Assembly (NCBI GenBank): GCA_003290165.1
Contig: QNQO01000640.1
Span: forward strand, 558,001 to 622,000
Source of the DNA: Berberis thunbergii
Taxonomy: Eukaryota; Streptophyta; Magnoliopsida; Ranunculales; Berberidaceae
Direction: 5' to 3'
Length of the DNA: 64,000 nt
The first letter of the stretch is position 1. Every line of letters starts with the position of its first letter. Below, one piece after another: positions 34,900 to 46,400 of this stretch. The notes under the pieces were generated by a model. The model saw only the letters and a program-made list of their open reading frames with translations, ran no database searches and was not told where the DNA came from. The translations under genes were made by a program, and so were the position numbers.

Positions 34900-35650
34900 T
34901 TATCTTCTTAACTCCTCGAGCTCAGGAGGTGCCATACGATAAGGAGCAAATGCGGGTGACTTTACTCCAGCTTCCAACTCAATAGCATGATCCACCTCTC
35001 TCTTTGGTGGAAGCTTCTTAGGCAATTCGGTAGGCATAACGTCTCTGTACTCGTTGAGAACATCTTGGACGATCTTAGGTGCATTCACCTCTCCATCCAT
35101 GGGACCTTCGTATTCCTTGAGAGTAGCCAAATAAGTAGGCTCATTCATCTTTACTCGTTTAGAAAGTTGGAGAGCAGACACCATTTTCTCCTTACTTATC
35201 TTCCGTACCACAGGCACAACACAAGGTTGTCCATTCTCCATGATGCACATGGTGTTGGCATATGGAACCAGGAATGCTTTCACCATGTCCAAGAAATCTA
35301 TACCCAGATAGAACTTGTGATCATCAATTGGAGCAATAGTTATGTCGACTTTACCTCGCCATTGTCCAAGTCGAATATCGGTGCCACGAACTACTCCTTC
35401 AATTGGGAGACTTTTAGCGTTGACTCCCTTAATATATCATTTCTCCTTTGTATATGGTAGGCCAATTTTTTCAGCAAGATCTTTGGCCATGTAGACTGTG
35501 TCGGCTCCGGTATCCACCATGGCTTTCAAAGTCTTGTCCCCGATCTCGGTCTCCACATACATCCTTCCACGTGGTTGTTCTTCGACCTTAGCTTGAATGA
35601 CACTTAGGAGATTCATTGAGGCGATCCTCCTTTGCTTCTTCCTCCATGAC
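34900..35650 (-). pseudogene. Gypsy aspartic protease and linker
   Basis: Active site VDTGADTVY at about 35500-35515 (DTGA at 35503-35514). A stop lies at 35437, after which the frame resumes (VVRGTDIRLGQWRGKVDI, FYLGIDFLDMV) into the linker LPKKLPPKREVDHAIELEAG before RT. Confidence 0.82.
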
Positions 35651-36764
35651 AAGTGCGACAAGTTTCCCCCGATTGGGACACTCAAATGCCCGATGGGGTC
35701 CACTACATAAGAAGCAAGACATCTTCTTGGGTGATCCATATCTTTTCTCCTTTCCCTTGTCTTTGGAATATTTGTGTTCATTAGAGGACTTCTCTTTGTC
35801 TCCCCCACTTTTGCCATCATTACTCGACCTTTTCCCTTATCCCTTGAATGAGTCATTTCTTTTGAACTCAATCAAGGATTCGGCTGCAGCCATAGCCGTT
35901 GCAAGGTCTTGCACACCTCGCCTATTCAATTCCAGCTTGGCCCAACCTGTTAGCCATAAAGGAAGCTAAACAAGACATCATTTTCTCCCAAGTCAGGAAT
36001 CTCCAAGAGCAACTCTGAGAACTCCTTCACATACTCCCTTATGTGGCCTTCCCTATGTTGAAGGGACGAAACTTGACCCTAGCTTTGTTTTCGGCATCCT
36101 CAGGGTAGAATTGTCTCTTGAGTTCCTTCGTGAATTCTTTCCAAGTGTCGATGGTGCACAATCCTTTCTTGACATCTTCGGACCTTTTTCGCCACCAAAC
36201 TGTAGCAACATCATTTAAATATAAAGAGACACTACGTACCTTTGATGCTTCATCCATTGTGCCAACTGCATCAAAGTAGCGCTCCATGTTCCACAAGAAG
36301 TTGTCGATCTCCCTTGCACTCGTTGCCCCACCATAGGCCTTAGGTTTGGGAGCTTCGACTATGTGGGTGATTGTCCCTGGTGTAGTCCCACCATTGGCTA
36401 CCGCAGCCATGCACACCCTGAGTTGAGTTTCAAGTTTCTCAACTATTTCTTTATAACCTTCCATCTCCTCATCTTTAGCAACAACTTTGGCTTCTAGGGA
36501 CTCGATCTTTTTGGACACCATGTCCACTACTGCGTTTAAGGCTCCTTGCATATCTTTCCGGAGCTTTTGGTCCTCCCCGTTGGACGCTTGCCCCTCGATG
36601 CGTAGGTCCATGTCTTCAACTTTCTCCCTTAAGTCAGACATGGTGGCACACAACTTGGCCAACTTTTCATCCATCGCAGCGATCATGTCCTTAGACTTGT
36701 CCTTGCGGACTTTCCCACCTTTGTTAGTGTTACCAATTGCTGGGTTGTTGACCTCTGACGACAT
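35651..36764 (-). pseudogene. Gypsy gag with zinc knuckle
   Basis: ATG at 36764 (MSSEVNNPAIGNTNKGGKVR), a coiled-coil stretch, then the retrotransposon gag domain (FLWNMERYFDAVGTMDEASK, ATVWWRKR, WKEFTKELKRQFYPEDAENK). The frame shifts at about 36045 and continues REYVKEFSELLLEIPDL. A CCHC knuckle, CFLCSGPHRAFEC, is readable at about 35680-35725 in a further frame. At least two frameshifts. Confidence 0.85.
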
Positions 36765-36805
36765 TCTCTTATGTAGAATGATTTCACCAATCTTGCCAAA
36801 CCTTG

Positions 36806-36817
36806 GCTCTGATACCA
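36806..36817 (-). other. Gypsy primer-binding site
   Basis: The minus strand reads TGGTATCAGAGC two bases inside the 5' LTR, complementary to initiator tRNA-Met. Same site as the TRIM at 2107. Confidence 0.9.
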
Positions 36818-36819
36818 AC

Positions 36820-37240
36820 TGTCACGGGCTTTCTTTTCACAAGTACTTTCCGTGCGGCACTAGCAAACTTTGCCCTGAGTTATCAAAGAAAGCTAGTCAG
36901 CCTTGCCCACAAAAGTCTTACTTAGACTTTGGAAAATTAAGCAAGCTAAGAACACACAAGAGAGCTAAAGAGAAATAGAACTTGTATTGATTGAATTCTC
37001 TGAGGTGATTACAACAAATGAGGCCTTATCCTATTTATACAGCTCCACCTCCTCAATGAACAGTGGTGATCGTTTTAATCTAACGGTCTATATTGAGTTT
37101 CTACACACTTCCTAAGAAATATCTAAGGACTAGAATTTTATGGAACTTTATGAGAGAGTTCTCTAGAACAATGTAAATTTTTTTTTACATTATATACACT
37201 TGCCAACCTCACTTAACTAGGCAAAAAAATAGTTGTAACA
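36820..37240 (-). repeat. Gypsy 5' LTR (right in window)
   Basis: 421 bp, begins TGTCACGGGC and ends GTTGTAACA. Differs from the other LTR by about 25 substitutions and a rearranged patch near 37150-37190. Confidence 0.88.
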
Positions 37241-37340
37241 TTCAGCACACCCGCACAGGAGCCCCCTCAATTCACTTCTCATGAGAGATCAAGGCAATTA
37301 GAAATGAGCAAATTGTGCAATGAGTGAATGAGTTCATGTG

Positions 37341-37820
37341 TGTGTTTTGGAGTTCTGATTTTCTTTATGTATTTTTTGGTGGTGTAGAGACCAATGTTTG
37401 ACTGACTGATTGGCTTGGTTTATTATAATTAAGGGCATTGGAGAATGACTATATTATCCTTTAAATTTTATTGTTGGATATTTTAATGAAAAAATGTGTG
37501 TGTGTTTTGGAGTTCTGATTTTCTTTATGTATTTTTTGGTGGGGTAGAGACCAATGTTTGACTGACTGATTAGCTTGGTTTATTATAATTAAGGGCATTG
37601 GAGAATGACTATATTATCCTTTAAATTTTATTGTTGGATATTTTAATGATAAAATGTGTGTGTGTTTTGGAGTTCTGATTTTCTTTATGTTTTTTTTGGT
37701 GGTGTAGAGACCAATGTTTGACTGACTGATTGGCTTGGTTTATTATAATTAAGGGCATTGGAGAATGACTATATTATCCTTTAAATTTTATTGTTGGATA
37801 TTTTAATGAAAAAATGGTGT
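37341..37820. repeat. 160-bp tandem triplication in unit D
   Basis: Three head-to-tail copies (from 37341, 37501 and 37661) of the segment TGTGTTTTGGAGTTCTGATT through TTTTAATGAAAAAATGTG, nearly identical. Other units have one copy. Confidence 0.92.
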
Positions 37821-39682
37821 AAAATATTTGAATGTGGCTGAGAAGGCTTTAAAAAAGGAAAATAGTCAAATAAATGTTGTACTGATTCATTATGTTAATG
37901 GTTCATATTATAGATAAAGGAGGTATAAATACGACTATTCCTTGGCTTCGGCCAATTGGAGATTCATGACACTTTCTAATTTAACAAAAGTCATACTGAC
38001 TGAACTTCAAATTTAATAAAACACACATCTCTATATAAATTTAATGATTCAAATTTAATAATTTACACATCTCTAGGTAAATCTAACTATTAGATTTTGA
38101 TGAAAGATTAAACTATTGAATTAACCTTGAGATATGCATTAAACCATTTAGATTTTTGGTAGAAAATTCCTGATTAAATCTAACGATACAATTTTAATTA
38201 TACACTTATCACAAAAAAAATTAAATAATTCATATTTAATAAAACACATGTGAATTATTAAATTTAAATCGTTATATTTTTATCGAGATAAATATATTAT
38301 TAAATTTAAATCGTTAAATATTAGTGGATAGATAGAACCATTAAATAAATTTCACCTAAATTAAATAAGTGCACGTGATGAGTTTTTGTGCATGGTGCAC
38401 ATGAACCCACCTCAATCGAGTGCCAAGTTCAGATGGATCCATAAATAAACGAGAAGATGGACACATTTCATAAGCTGTTTGTGTGTTTGCTTATGCCCTC
38501 TTTTTAAAGGAAATCTTGTCATATGATATGTACAGGTTAAATGAATCTTCTACTTCTTTCTATCCAGCTGTCACATGCCAACTTGTTCTTTCCAAGACCA
38601 CCCTTAATTTTTTTTTTACTTTAATAATAAATTTATTGAATTACTTGTATGATATATATTAATTAGGAACTAGGGGTGAAAGTGGAGGTGGGAGGGATGA
38701 CACTGGAGCGAGTCGATTGGCGTGGGGAATCAATGATTGAAAAATCAATCGAGAGGGTTGCAATCAATTGTGGGAGAGATGCGAGGGTGGACAGTGATGA
38801 AAAAAAGAGAAAAGCAAGGGGAAAGGGGGTGCGAAACAGAAAAAGAGGAATGCAGAGGGAAAAGAAAGAAAGAGACCGACGATAGTAGAGAATATGAGGA
38901 GAACGGAGATATGCAAGAAATTCTCTAATATGGGCAAGAGCATTTTTGAAATTTCAAATGGACACACAGACATTAAAGTCACTTTTGACACATTAGGAAC
39001 AAAAACTGATTTTTACTTATCAAGAGGACCCCTTGATTTTCATTCCACCCTTAGTTTTCATTCCACTAGTTACAGTTTAACAACCATGATGGACTGAGAA
39101 TGGCAAAGTGGGAAATAACTCTCTGAAATCTTTGGAACCTTGCCTTCCCTAATTCCCTCTTTACTATTTAAAGAAAATTTTTATCTATAATGATCCTGGA
39201 GCAGTGTTTTTGGTCCATGTATCAATCACCAAGGTCATAGATCTCACGGAGAATTCTGTTGAAGTTTATGGTGTGTTTGGTTGGATGAAATTTTATGTCA
39301 TGAAAATTCATAAGGATATCCCTACATTTTAGGCTAAATTGATATATCAGTCCACATCAACCATTTGATTTTATGATCAATGGTGGGAATGAAAGTCCCA
39401 TGAATATGAGAATTTCACTTCTTGATCCCCCAAGGCATGTGATTTTCATGTTCATGAAACTTTCATTCCCACCATTAATCACAAAACCAAATGGTGAATG
39501 TAGAGTGATACATCAATTTAGTCTAAAATATAGAAATCCCCTGATAAATTTCCATAACATAGGATTCTATGCAACCAAACACACCTTTAGTGACGAATTC
39601 TCTGAGATCAGCTCCTTTTGTCAGCCAAAAAACTCAATTGAGCATGAGTTCTCTTATGTTCCGAGCTACTATGAACACGAAA

Positions 39683-39990
39683 TCATTCAAACATACACAA
39701 TTTGAGTTGTAGTACTAGCAAAGTATCTGCCTCGGACACTTTGCAAGAAAGTGGAAGAGATTGAGGTTCACCAATAAACATGTTCAGGAAAATTACCGCT
39801 AGTGCATGTTGCCAAGCACACTGTAATCCCATTTTTACCTTTCCTATAATATTGAACTGTGCCTCATTCAGTGACTTCCCTTGGTTGAAGTCATTATTAC
39901 GGAGGGTGTACCAGTAGATTTTGTGCAACAGTTCACCATTCCTTTCCTGGCCAGATGCCTAACTTGGACCTTGATGATCTACTGGCAATG
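39683..39990 (-). other. Conserved-looking open frame downstream of NDUFAF3-like gene
   Basis: The minus frame reads GELLHKIYWYTLRNNDFNQG, KSLNEAQFNIIGK, then AWQHALAVIFLNMFIGEPQS up to a stop at 39683. The same region is present in units A and B with small indels that break the frame. It could be 3' UTR of the NDUFAF3-like gene or a fragment of another gene. I do not recognise the product. Confidence 0.35.
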
Positions 39991-40427
39991 ATTCAATTCT
40001 GAAAGTGTGCTGGTGATAGAGGTTATATTGAGTTTGTGTCTACTGTGTGTCTGCGATCAATTGGTACTTATAATCTCCATACCAAAGAGTTAAAACCACA
40101 ACACCCCGTCACGGGATATGGCTTTTTATGTCCATTTTGTTTGTTCTATTTGTTCAAACCGAACATCAGATTCTATGATGTATGCTACATCAGAGTGAAT
40201 TTGTTTTTACCGTCAGCACAATAAAGTAGCAGAGACCTGTCATATTACGAGCAAAATGTCTTTTTATTTGGCAGAAAGTATATTGTCTTTACAAGATGCC
40301 ATGGGCGGTAGCAGTCACTGGTTAAAGAACTTTTTCTAGAAAGGGGCATTGAAAATGCAGTCAGTGGCCAAGAATTGAAAGAAATGTACAAGTAGTAGGG
40401 AGTTTTCGATTGGTACTTTACCTCAAG

Positions 40428-43400
40428 TTATGAAGAAACACCATAGGGAAGAAGTGCAGCAGCTGTGATCCTTCCTTCCTCGTTCAATATGTTGAAAGTA
40501 GATGATGCATTTCTCTGGACAATCAGAAAGAAAAGGAAACAATCCAGGATATGTAATAAGGCCCTCCCTTTGTCAATACTTCCATGAATCAAATAACCCA
40601 CGTCAATAATATGGGTGGAGCTACCCGTGCTAAATAGCATATTGATGGCGTAGGAAGCTCTCAACAACAATATCAAACATATATGTCAATTTCACCAATG
40701 GAGTAGGTCCTGCTAAAACTCAAAAGAAGTCCCTCAATTCAAGCCCTTTGTGTTTGAGGATGGACTATTACTGAAGATGCTCTTACAGACTCGGAAATCA
40801 AAATAATTAGAAATGAGCAACTAGGAGACTAGCTAACAAATACATAACAAATAGCAGGGTGCGAAAAAACATGTAACCGACTAGGAGACTAGCCAACAAA
40901 TACACAGTCAAAACAGAAGTTAGCCATTTCCTAAAATCTCCTGTGACTTCTCATGAGAGATCAAGGCAATTAGAAATGAGTAAATTGTGCGATTTTCCAT
41001 TTAGCGTACTCAGCAGTGCCTTGCTCACAAAGTACTGCTCAAGGAGACATGTTCAAATTGAAAAACTCATAACAAAAATTGGATGCTTTTTCTGTAGCCA
41101 ATACAATTAGCCCATGTGGAATAACAAACTTTCCCAGATGACTTCCTTTGCCCAAAAATTACTTCGATAAGAATGTTATGACGAACTTGCACAGATATCA
41201 GATATGTATCGTCTTTTGACCAAAAAAATACTTGATAAGGATGTTAAGTACCTACCTAAGTTTCGTGCTAGAGGTTGAGGTGATCAGCGAAAAACACTCA
41301 TCAACTAAAAAGAAAAATTTACTGAGATGGAATGGTTGGAGGAGCAAAGTTTTCTACCTTCCTATTTAACATTCTTCCAAAAGACTTGTAAAAAGAAAAG
41401 GAAAGTGAAGAAAAGATATAAAATATACCAAGCAAAATACAGGGAAAAAAAGAAGAAGAAGAAAACCAAAAACCAAAAAAACTTTGGTAGGCTAATAAGA
41501 GTATACCGAATCTATCTCTTCTAATTTCATGCCAATCGAACGAACGAAGTGTCGAACTTCAGGATCCACATGTTGAACATAACTCCCAGTTCCAAGAATC
41601 AGAATCTCTGTGAAAGAAATGGCTAAATAGATCAGTTGTATTTTTCAGCAAGCACAAGGTAAAGATGACTATTGTTATACTCTTGAGTTACTAAGCCTAG
41701 AGTTGTAATCACAGAGAATCATAGATATGGAAGTGATATCAAGCAAGAAAAAAGAATAATAATTGTAGTCTTCTAATATACTATTGTAAAAACCTTTTCT
41801 ACTGTTAAAAAACAAGTTCAAGTACCTAATAAGTAACAACTAATAAGATGGGATGCATCCACCCTAAAAACCTACCTTATGTTAACAAAAGGTCTGGTGT
41901 TAAATGAATATTCAACGAGCATTAATTTATTGTTTGACTACTATGGTTAGCCGAAGACTTCCGTTGGTGCCTAGTGTGTGAATGGCTTTTACATGTCTGA
42001 TTATACGAGGTTACTGTAGGGCCTCTTATTTCCCCTAATCATAGAATCTGGCCCAACCACCTGCTTGGTAGTGTTGACTAATTCCTCCTGGATTTTACAC
42101 CATCTGTCAACAAAAGATATATCACTCTTGGTCATTATGTATTGAGATTATGAATTGGGTCCTACACAATTTTGGCGGGCGATAAAGGCCCCCACATGAT
42201 GGTATTAGAGGCACCATATATTTCTAAGAGGCACCCTTACAACCTCCTCCTTTAACTCACCTTCTCTACTCCTCTCTACCTTATCTCCATTTCCACTTCC
42301 TTCCTCCATCTATAACGATTGATCCACTCATTCACTTCCTCTTCATCTCCCTCCTCTTCACTCGCACTTCCTCATTATCTTTCTCATTCTCAATTTGGAA
42401 TGTTAGGGTATTGCATTTCAAAAGTTATCGATTCAAACTCATTTTTTCCAAACATGATGCTACAGTTCTTGTGCTTTTCGTTGTTTTGGTGAGTTGGAGA
42501 GTGTTGACGGTTTTGTAAAATGTTTTATGAATAACGAGATGTTTTGGTATAACTTTTTTTAATCAGTGCCACTCATCTTGTTCCAATTTCGCAAAACGTG
42601 GTGTAATAGTTTAAACTTTTTTTCTTGCCAATGGATAGGGATGGCAGTGGGGCGGATTTTCAAAGATACCCGCCCCGTCCGCCTCGAATGGGGCGGTTTT
42701 GGATATGCCTATATGAATTTCGGGGCGATTTCGAGGGTCCAAACGATATCCGTCAAATATTCAGGGCAAATACAGATTTGACCTTATGTATTAAATTTAC
42801 GAAAATACCCTAAACCCTTAATATAAAAAGAAACCTAAACCTAAACAACCCATCGACGCCTCTCTACTCCCACTCTCCAAAGCGGAGCGACGGCGACGAC
42901 ACAGGTACTTCCTCGATCTCCTCTTCTTCTTAGCAGAGCTTATCCTCTTGTTGTTGTTCTTCTTAATAAACCTTCTCCTCTTCTTCTTAACAGGTCTGTT
43001 AATAGATTTTCTTCCAGATCTCTGAGAATCTATTTGTGGGTTTGGTAGATCTTCTCCTATTCTTCTTAACAGATCTCTGATAATCTATTGTGGGTTTTGC
43101 AGATCTGTGGATGGAGAGGAGGAAACCAGAAGACGAGTGGGAGGCGATTGTAGGTTGTTGATAGAGGACGGAGGAAGAGACAGACCACCGACTCTCCCAC
43201 GTTGCTTCTGATGAGCTTAGAGACACTAATTAAACTGCACCCTCTTATCTAGGGATGATGTTCATCTCCTTCCTCACCTCACCCATCCTACATATGTTTG
43301 TTGATCAGTGATGAGACATGTCTATTGATGAAGCATTTGCCATGTGGTTTACTGGTGTAAAACAGTGACCAATGATGAACACTTGTTTAGCTAGCTACAT

Positions 43401-46400
43401 AATTGATGACACATACATTACATGAACCAACCAATTAACCCACACACCACCCACCCCCAACTTACACAAGGAATCATGATAATAGTGATTTCAATAAGAT
43501 TCATTTTGTCCTATATATTGTTGTAAAAAAAAGAATTTAAATGTCTCCACATATGGCACCACTATACTTATTACTTAACTGCATTCTATTGGCTTGACTC
43601 TCATTTTGTTTGAACACTAACATATAACAAAATTTAGGTGCATTAATGTGTATTGACTAATCACTAGTGGAAAACAATGTAATATAACAAAATTTGATGA
43701 CCAGTTAGAGTATGGTTTACAAGCAAATCATTATTTTCAAAAATTTTGAGAAGACAATTTTTTTTAAACGGATATTCGTCAATTCATCTAGAGTGGGGAT
43801 GGTTTTTGAAAATTGTATAAATAGATATTCAGGGTGGATTTGGGGATCCACGATCTCCAGCGGAGCGGGGACGAATTTGCCCCAATCTGCCCCATTGCAA
43901 TAATGCAATCCCTACCAATGGGATGGTCGAACGATGTTGTGAGTGGTACGAAAGATTGGCTTGGAGAGTCAAACGTGTCTCCCTAGATTTTCTTAAGTTT
44001 GGAGATGAAATGAAGGGGGGAGGGGAATGGAGGAAATGAAGCTTTTGGGGTGGGTTGTGCCTCTTAACCAATGTGAGGAGTGTGGAACCTCTAATAACAT
44101 AATGGTACCAAATTTATGAATTATGTTGCGTGCCTCTAATCCTTGGGTGTCATTATCTAGGGCCAAGTTTTGACGTTTTACTCAAAGTCAGGTGCTGGTC
44201 AACTAGTAAGGTGGTTGAGAATAAGTGCTTCTAAAATGAGTTTTATGGGGTAGCCTGTAGCCTATTTTAACCAAATTATGATAAATATCTACATAGTTGT
44301 TCAGAATGTTTTAAGTGAAACCCACACTCGTTCACGAAGCAGTGTTGATTTTGATTTTTAAAATCCCAGACACAAACATGGGCATACATGCTATGAAGCC
44401 AAAATAAATGCAAATGAAAAGGTTTATAGGAATTGAAATAATTTGTAGAAATGTCTAATAAAAATAAGATTATTTCCGGTATCAAAAATCATCATTCATT
44501 CCCAAGTTAGTTATTGTGGGGAGCCCACTAGGGTCCTTGATCACTAGAAGTGGAAGGTCAAATGATTAAATGAGATGATTCATGGCAGATATGTAAATAA
44601 TTTCCATGTTTGAATAAGGGGTTGTATGACATTTTGAAAATTAGCATTGAATAAGCCCAAATAATTTGTCTTATATTAAACATGTTCCGAACAAAGTACT
44701 TTTCTATGATTAAAATCCAACAATACACCTAAAGTGAATGTTCTCCAACAACAACAGCAAATGCAATGGATTGAGGCAACATAGATGATAAAAGAGTTTG
44801 GGAATATAAAGGAGATAAATAAGGAAAATTCGAGAAGAGAATCTCAAGTTTACTCAATATCCCTCAAGGTACAATAAGAAAGCTCGACTTGTTGATTATT
44901 TATTCATCCATTTTTGTGGAGTCTTATTCACCCGATTGAGGAAAATGCCCTAATTTTACAGATACTCTTTGTTCAATGCCGAACTGTAGTACAGTCCACA
45001 TGATAGTAAGATAGCTCAACGAGCAAGATCCCTGGAAGCCTGGATCCTTATCCACTAATACAAATTGGAATCTAGAACAAACGAGGAGCATCCAAGACTT
45101 CGGTATACTGGAGGGAAATGTAGGGCCAACAGTTTTCGAGTACGAGTGACTGATGGTACTATACAAACTTATGGAGCTCTCAGGCCGTACTCGTCCCAAT
45201 TTCATATGCCAGCAACGTCTTCGACTCTTTTACTGGTGGCTTTTGTATCAAATCTTTGGCATCCATCCAGTTATTGCTAATACTCGATCAAAGCTATAGG
45301 TTGTTTGTCCCTCATCTCCCTGATAAGCTAAGCTTCATAGGCACGGCTCGCCTAATTAGCACCCCTAGCTAGCATAGATTGGACAGTTATAGGCTAACAT
45401 ATTGAAATACTAATGGGTTGAATAATGATGTTGGGAGTGTTGTGGTTGTAAGAGTGCTTTGAGAAACAAAATGGTCATTTGAACCATATTGCCACACTCA
45501 ATTTGTTTCCCTTAGTTTCTTCAGTAATTGTCAGTTGTCACTAAGTTAGAAACTACCATGGAGGCCAGTCCTAATCATAGTAAAGTTGAGGCAAACGGTG
45601 TTGCCGCAAATAGAAGGTCAATATCCTATTGGTCGAACCTTTCTGAAAAAAGCTTTGAAATGAAATTTCGGAGTTATTCTTTCTTCTACAGCGAAGCCAA
45701 CAACTTTTCCTAAACCTGGCAATTTTGCCTGAGCACAATAACACAACCCTAAACCAGCCAGATTTAAACGAGTTCGGCTCATATATTTTAATTTTTGTGC
45801 CATTTCAAGTTGACCCGTTACACTGGTGGGATCGTGTTCCAGTTTAGGACCTTGACTTGTGTCAACCAATTTGACTATATGTCATGTCAAACAAGTCGTT
45901 TCATGTCAGTTTGTGCCGGGTCAACAGTCAATTTTGTATCATTTCAGGTCAGGTTGAAGTGCGATTTTATACTAAAACAAGTCAAATGGGTCGATCGTGT
46001 CAACCCGTTTCTTGGCAGGTCGTGTTCATATTTATTTACTGACCCAATCGGGTCTTGTTTGTGCCCTATATGTATGACCCGCCAACCCAACTGATATGAC
46101 CCGAACCCTACACGACCCGTTGCCAGGTCTAGGTTTTCCATAGAAAAATACGTTTTATCGGGATGGAATTGACAACATGGATGACATTACCAAGTATACG
46201 CTAATACATAAAGTATACAAAATTGTACATTGGTAAGAAACCATGTATCTCCAACATAAGTACGCTTTCTGAGGACACATAACACATTTCTTTCAGTACA
46301 TGGACACACTTTAAGGTCTTCTTCAAATAAGTCAATTTGCCAAGTAGTTTAGTTTGGTCCTACACCTAGCTTATTAACATTCTCAAAAATACCATTCAGA

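Larger units (their letters stand above)
31785..37240 (-). mobile_element. Ty3/gypsy chromovirus-type LTR retrotransposon, inactive
   Basis: 5.46 kb with LTRs at 31785-32214 and 36820-37240, a tRNA-Met primer site, gag, protease, reverse transcriptase, RNase H, integrase and a C-terminal chromodomain-like region, in that order on the minus strand. Order with integrase last marks Ty3/gypsy, and the chromodomain marks a chromovirus. At least seven in-frame stops and a few frameshifts break the polyprotein, several consistent with G-to-A or C-to-T change. The LTRs differ at roughly 6% of sites by eye, so it is moderately old. No matching target duplication is seen (CTCCA before, TTCAG after). 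Confidence 0.9.
30641..37273. mobile_element. Pack-type TIR element with ALKBH2-like exon, copy 2, split by gypsy insertion
   Basis: Segments 30641-31784 and 37241-37273 are the two sides of one element. The right tip (GAGCCCCCTCAATTC) has the family 2 terminus and is followed by array sequence ACTTCTCATG. It is longer on the left than copy 1. A Ty3/gypsy element occupies 31785-37240. The left terminus was not found. Confidence 0.65.
27369..37318. repeat. Tandem array unit C, split by insertions
   Basis: Starts with F-box promoter sequence (AATGAGTGAACGAG) and is array sequence to about 29425. It then runs through a long insertion (29425-37273) and ends with CACTTCTCATGAGAGATC to AAATTGTGC at 37318. 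Lacks unit A's 16470-17125 equivalent. The body resembles A more than B or D in the 28900-29400 region. Confidence 0.82.
37319..40990. repeat. Tandem array unit D (joins the NDUFAF3-like gene)
   Basis: Starts with the truncated F-box promoter sequence, with a local triplication. At about 38005 it jumps to sequence equivalent to unit B 24930 (a deletion of some 2 kb relative to A). It carries a private segment 38770-39570 and ends with the working last exon of the NDUFAF3-like gene. Beyond AAATTGTGC at 40990 the sequence is single copy, marking the original right breakpoint. Confidence 0.85.

Noticed and set aside
44924..45205. Minus frame containing VDKDPGF and HFPQSGE as a possible retroviral-type integrase relic
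   Set aside because: Spacing and the intervening residues do not fit the integrase core; similarity too slight to call.
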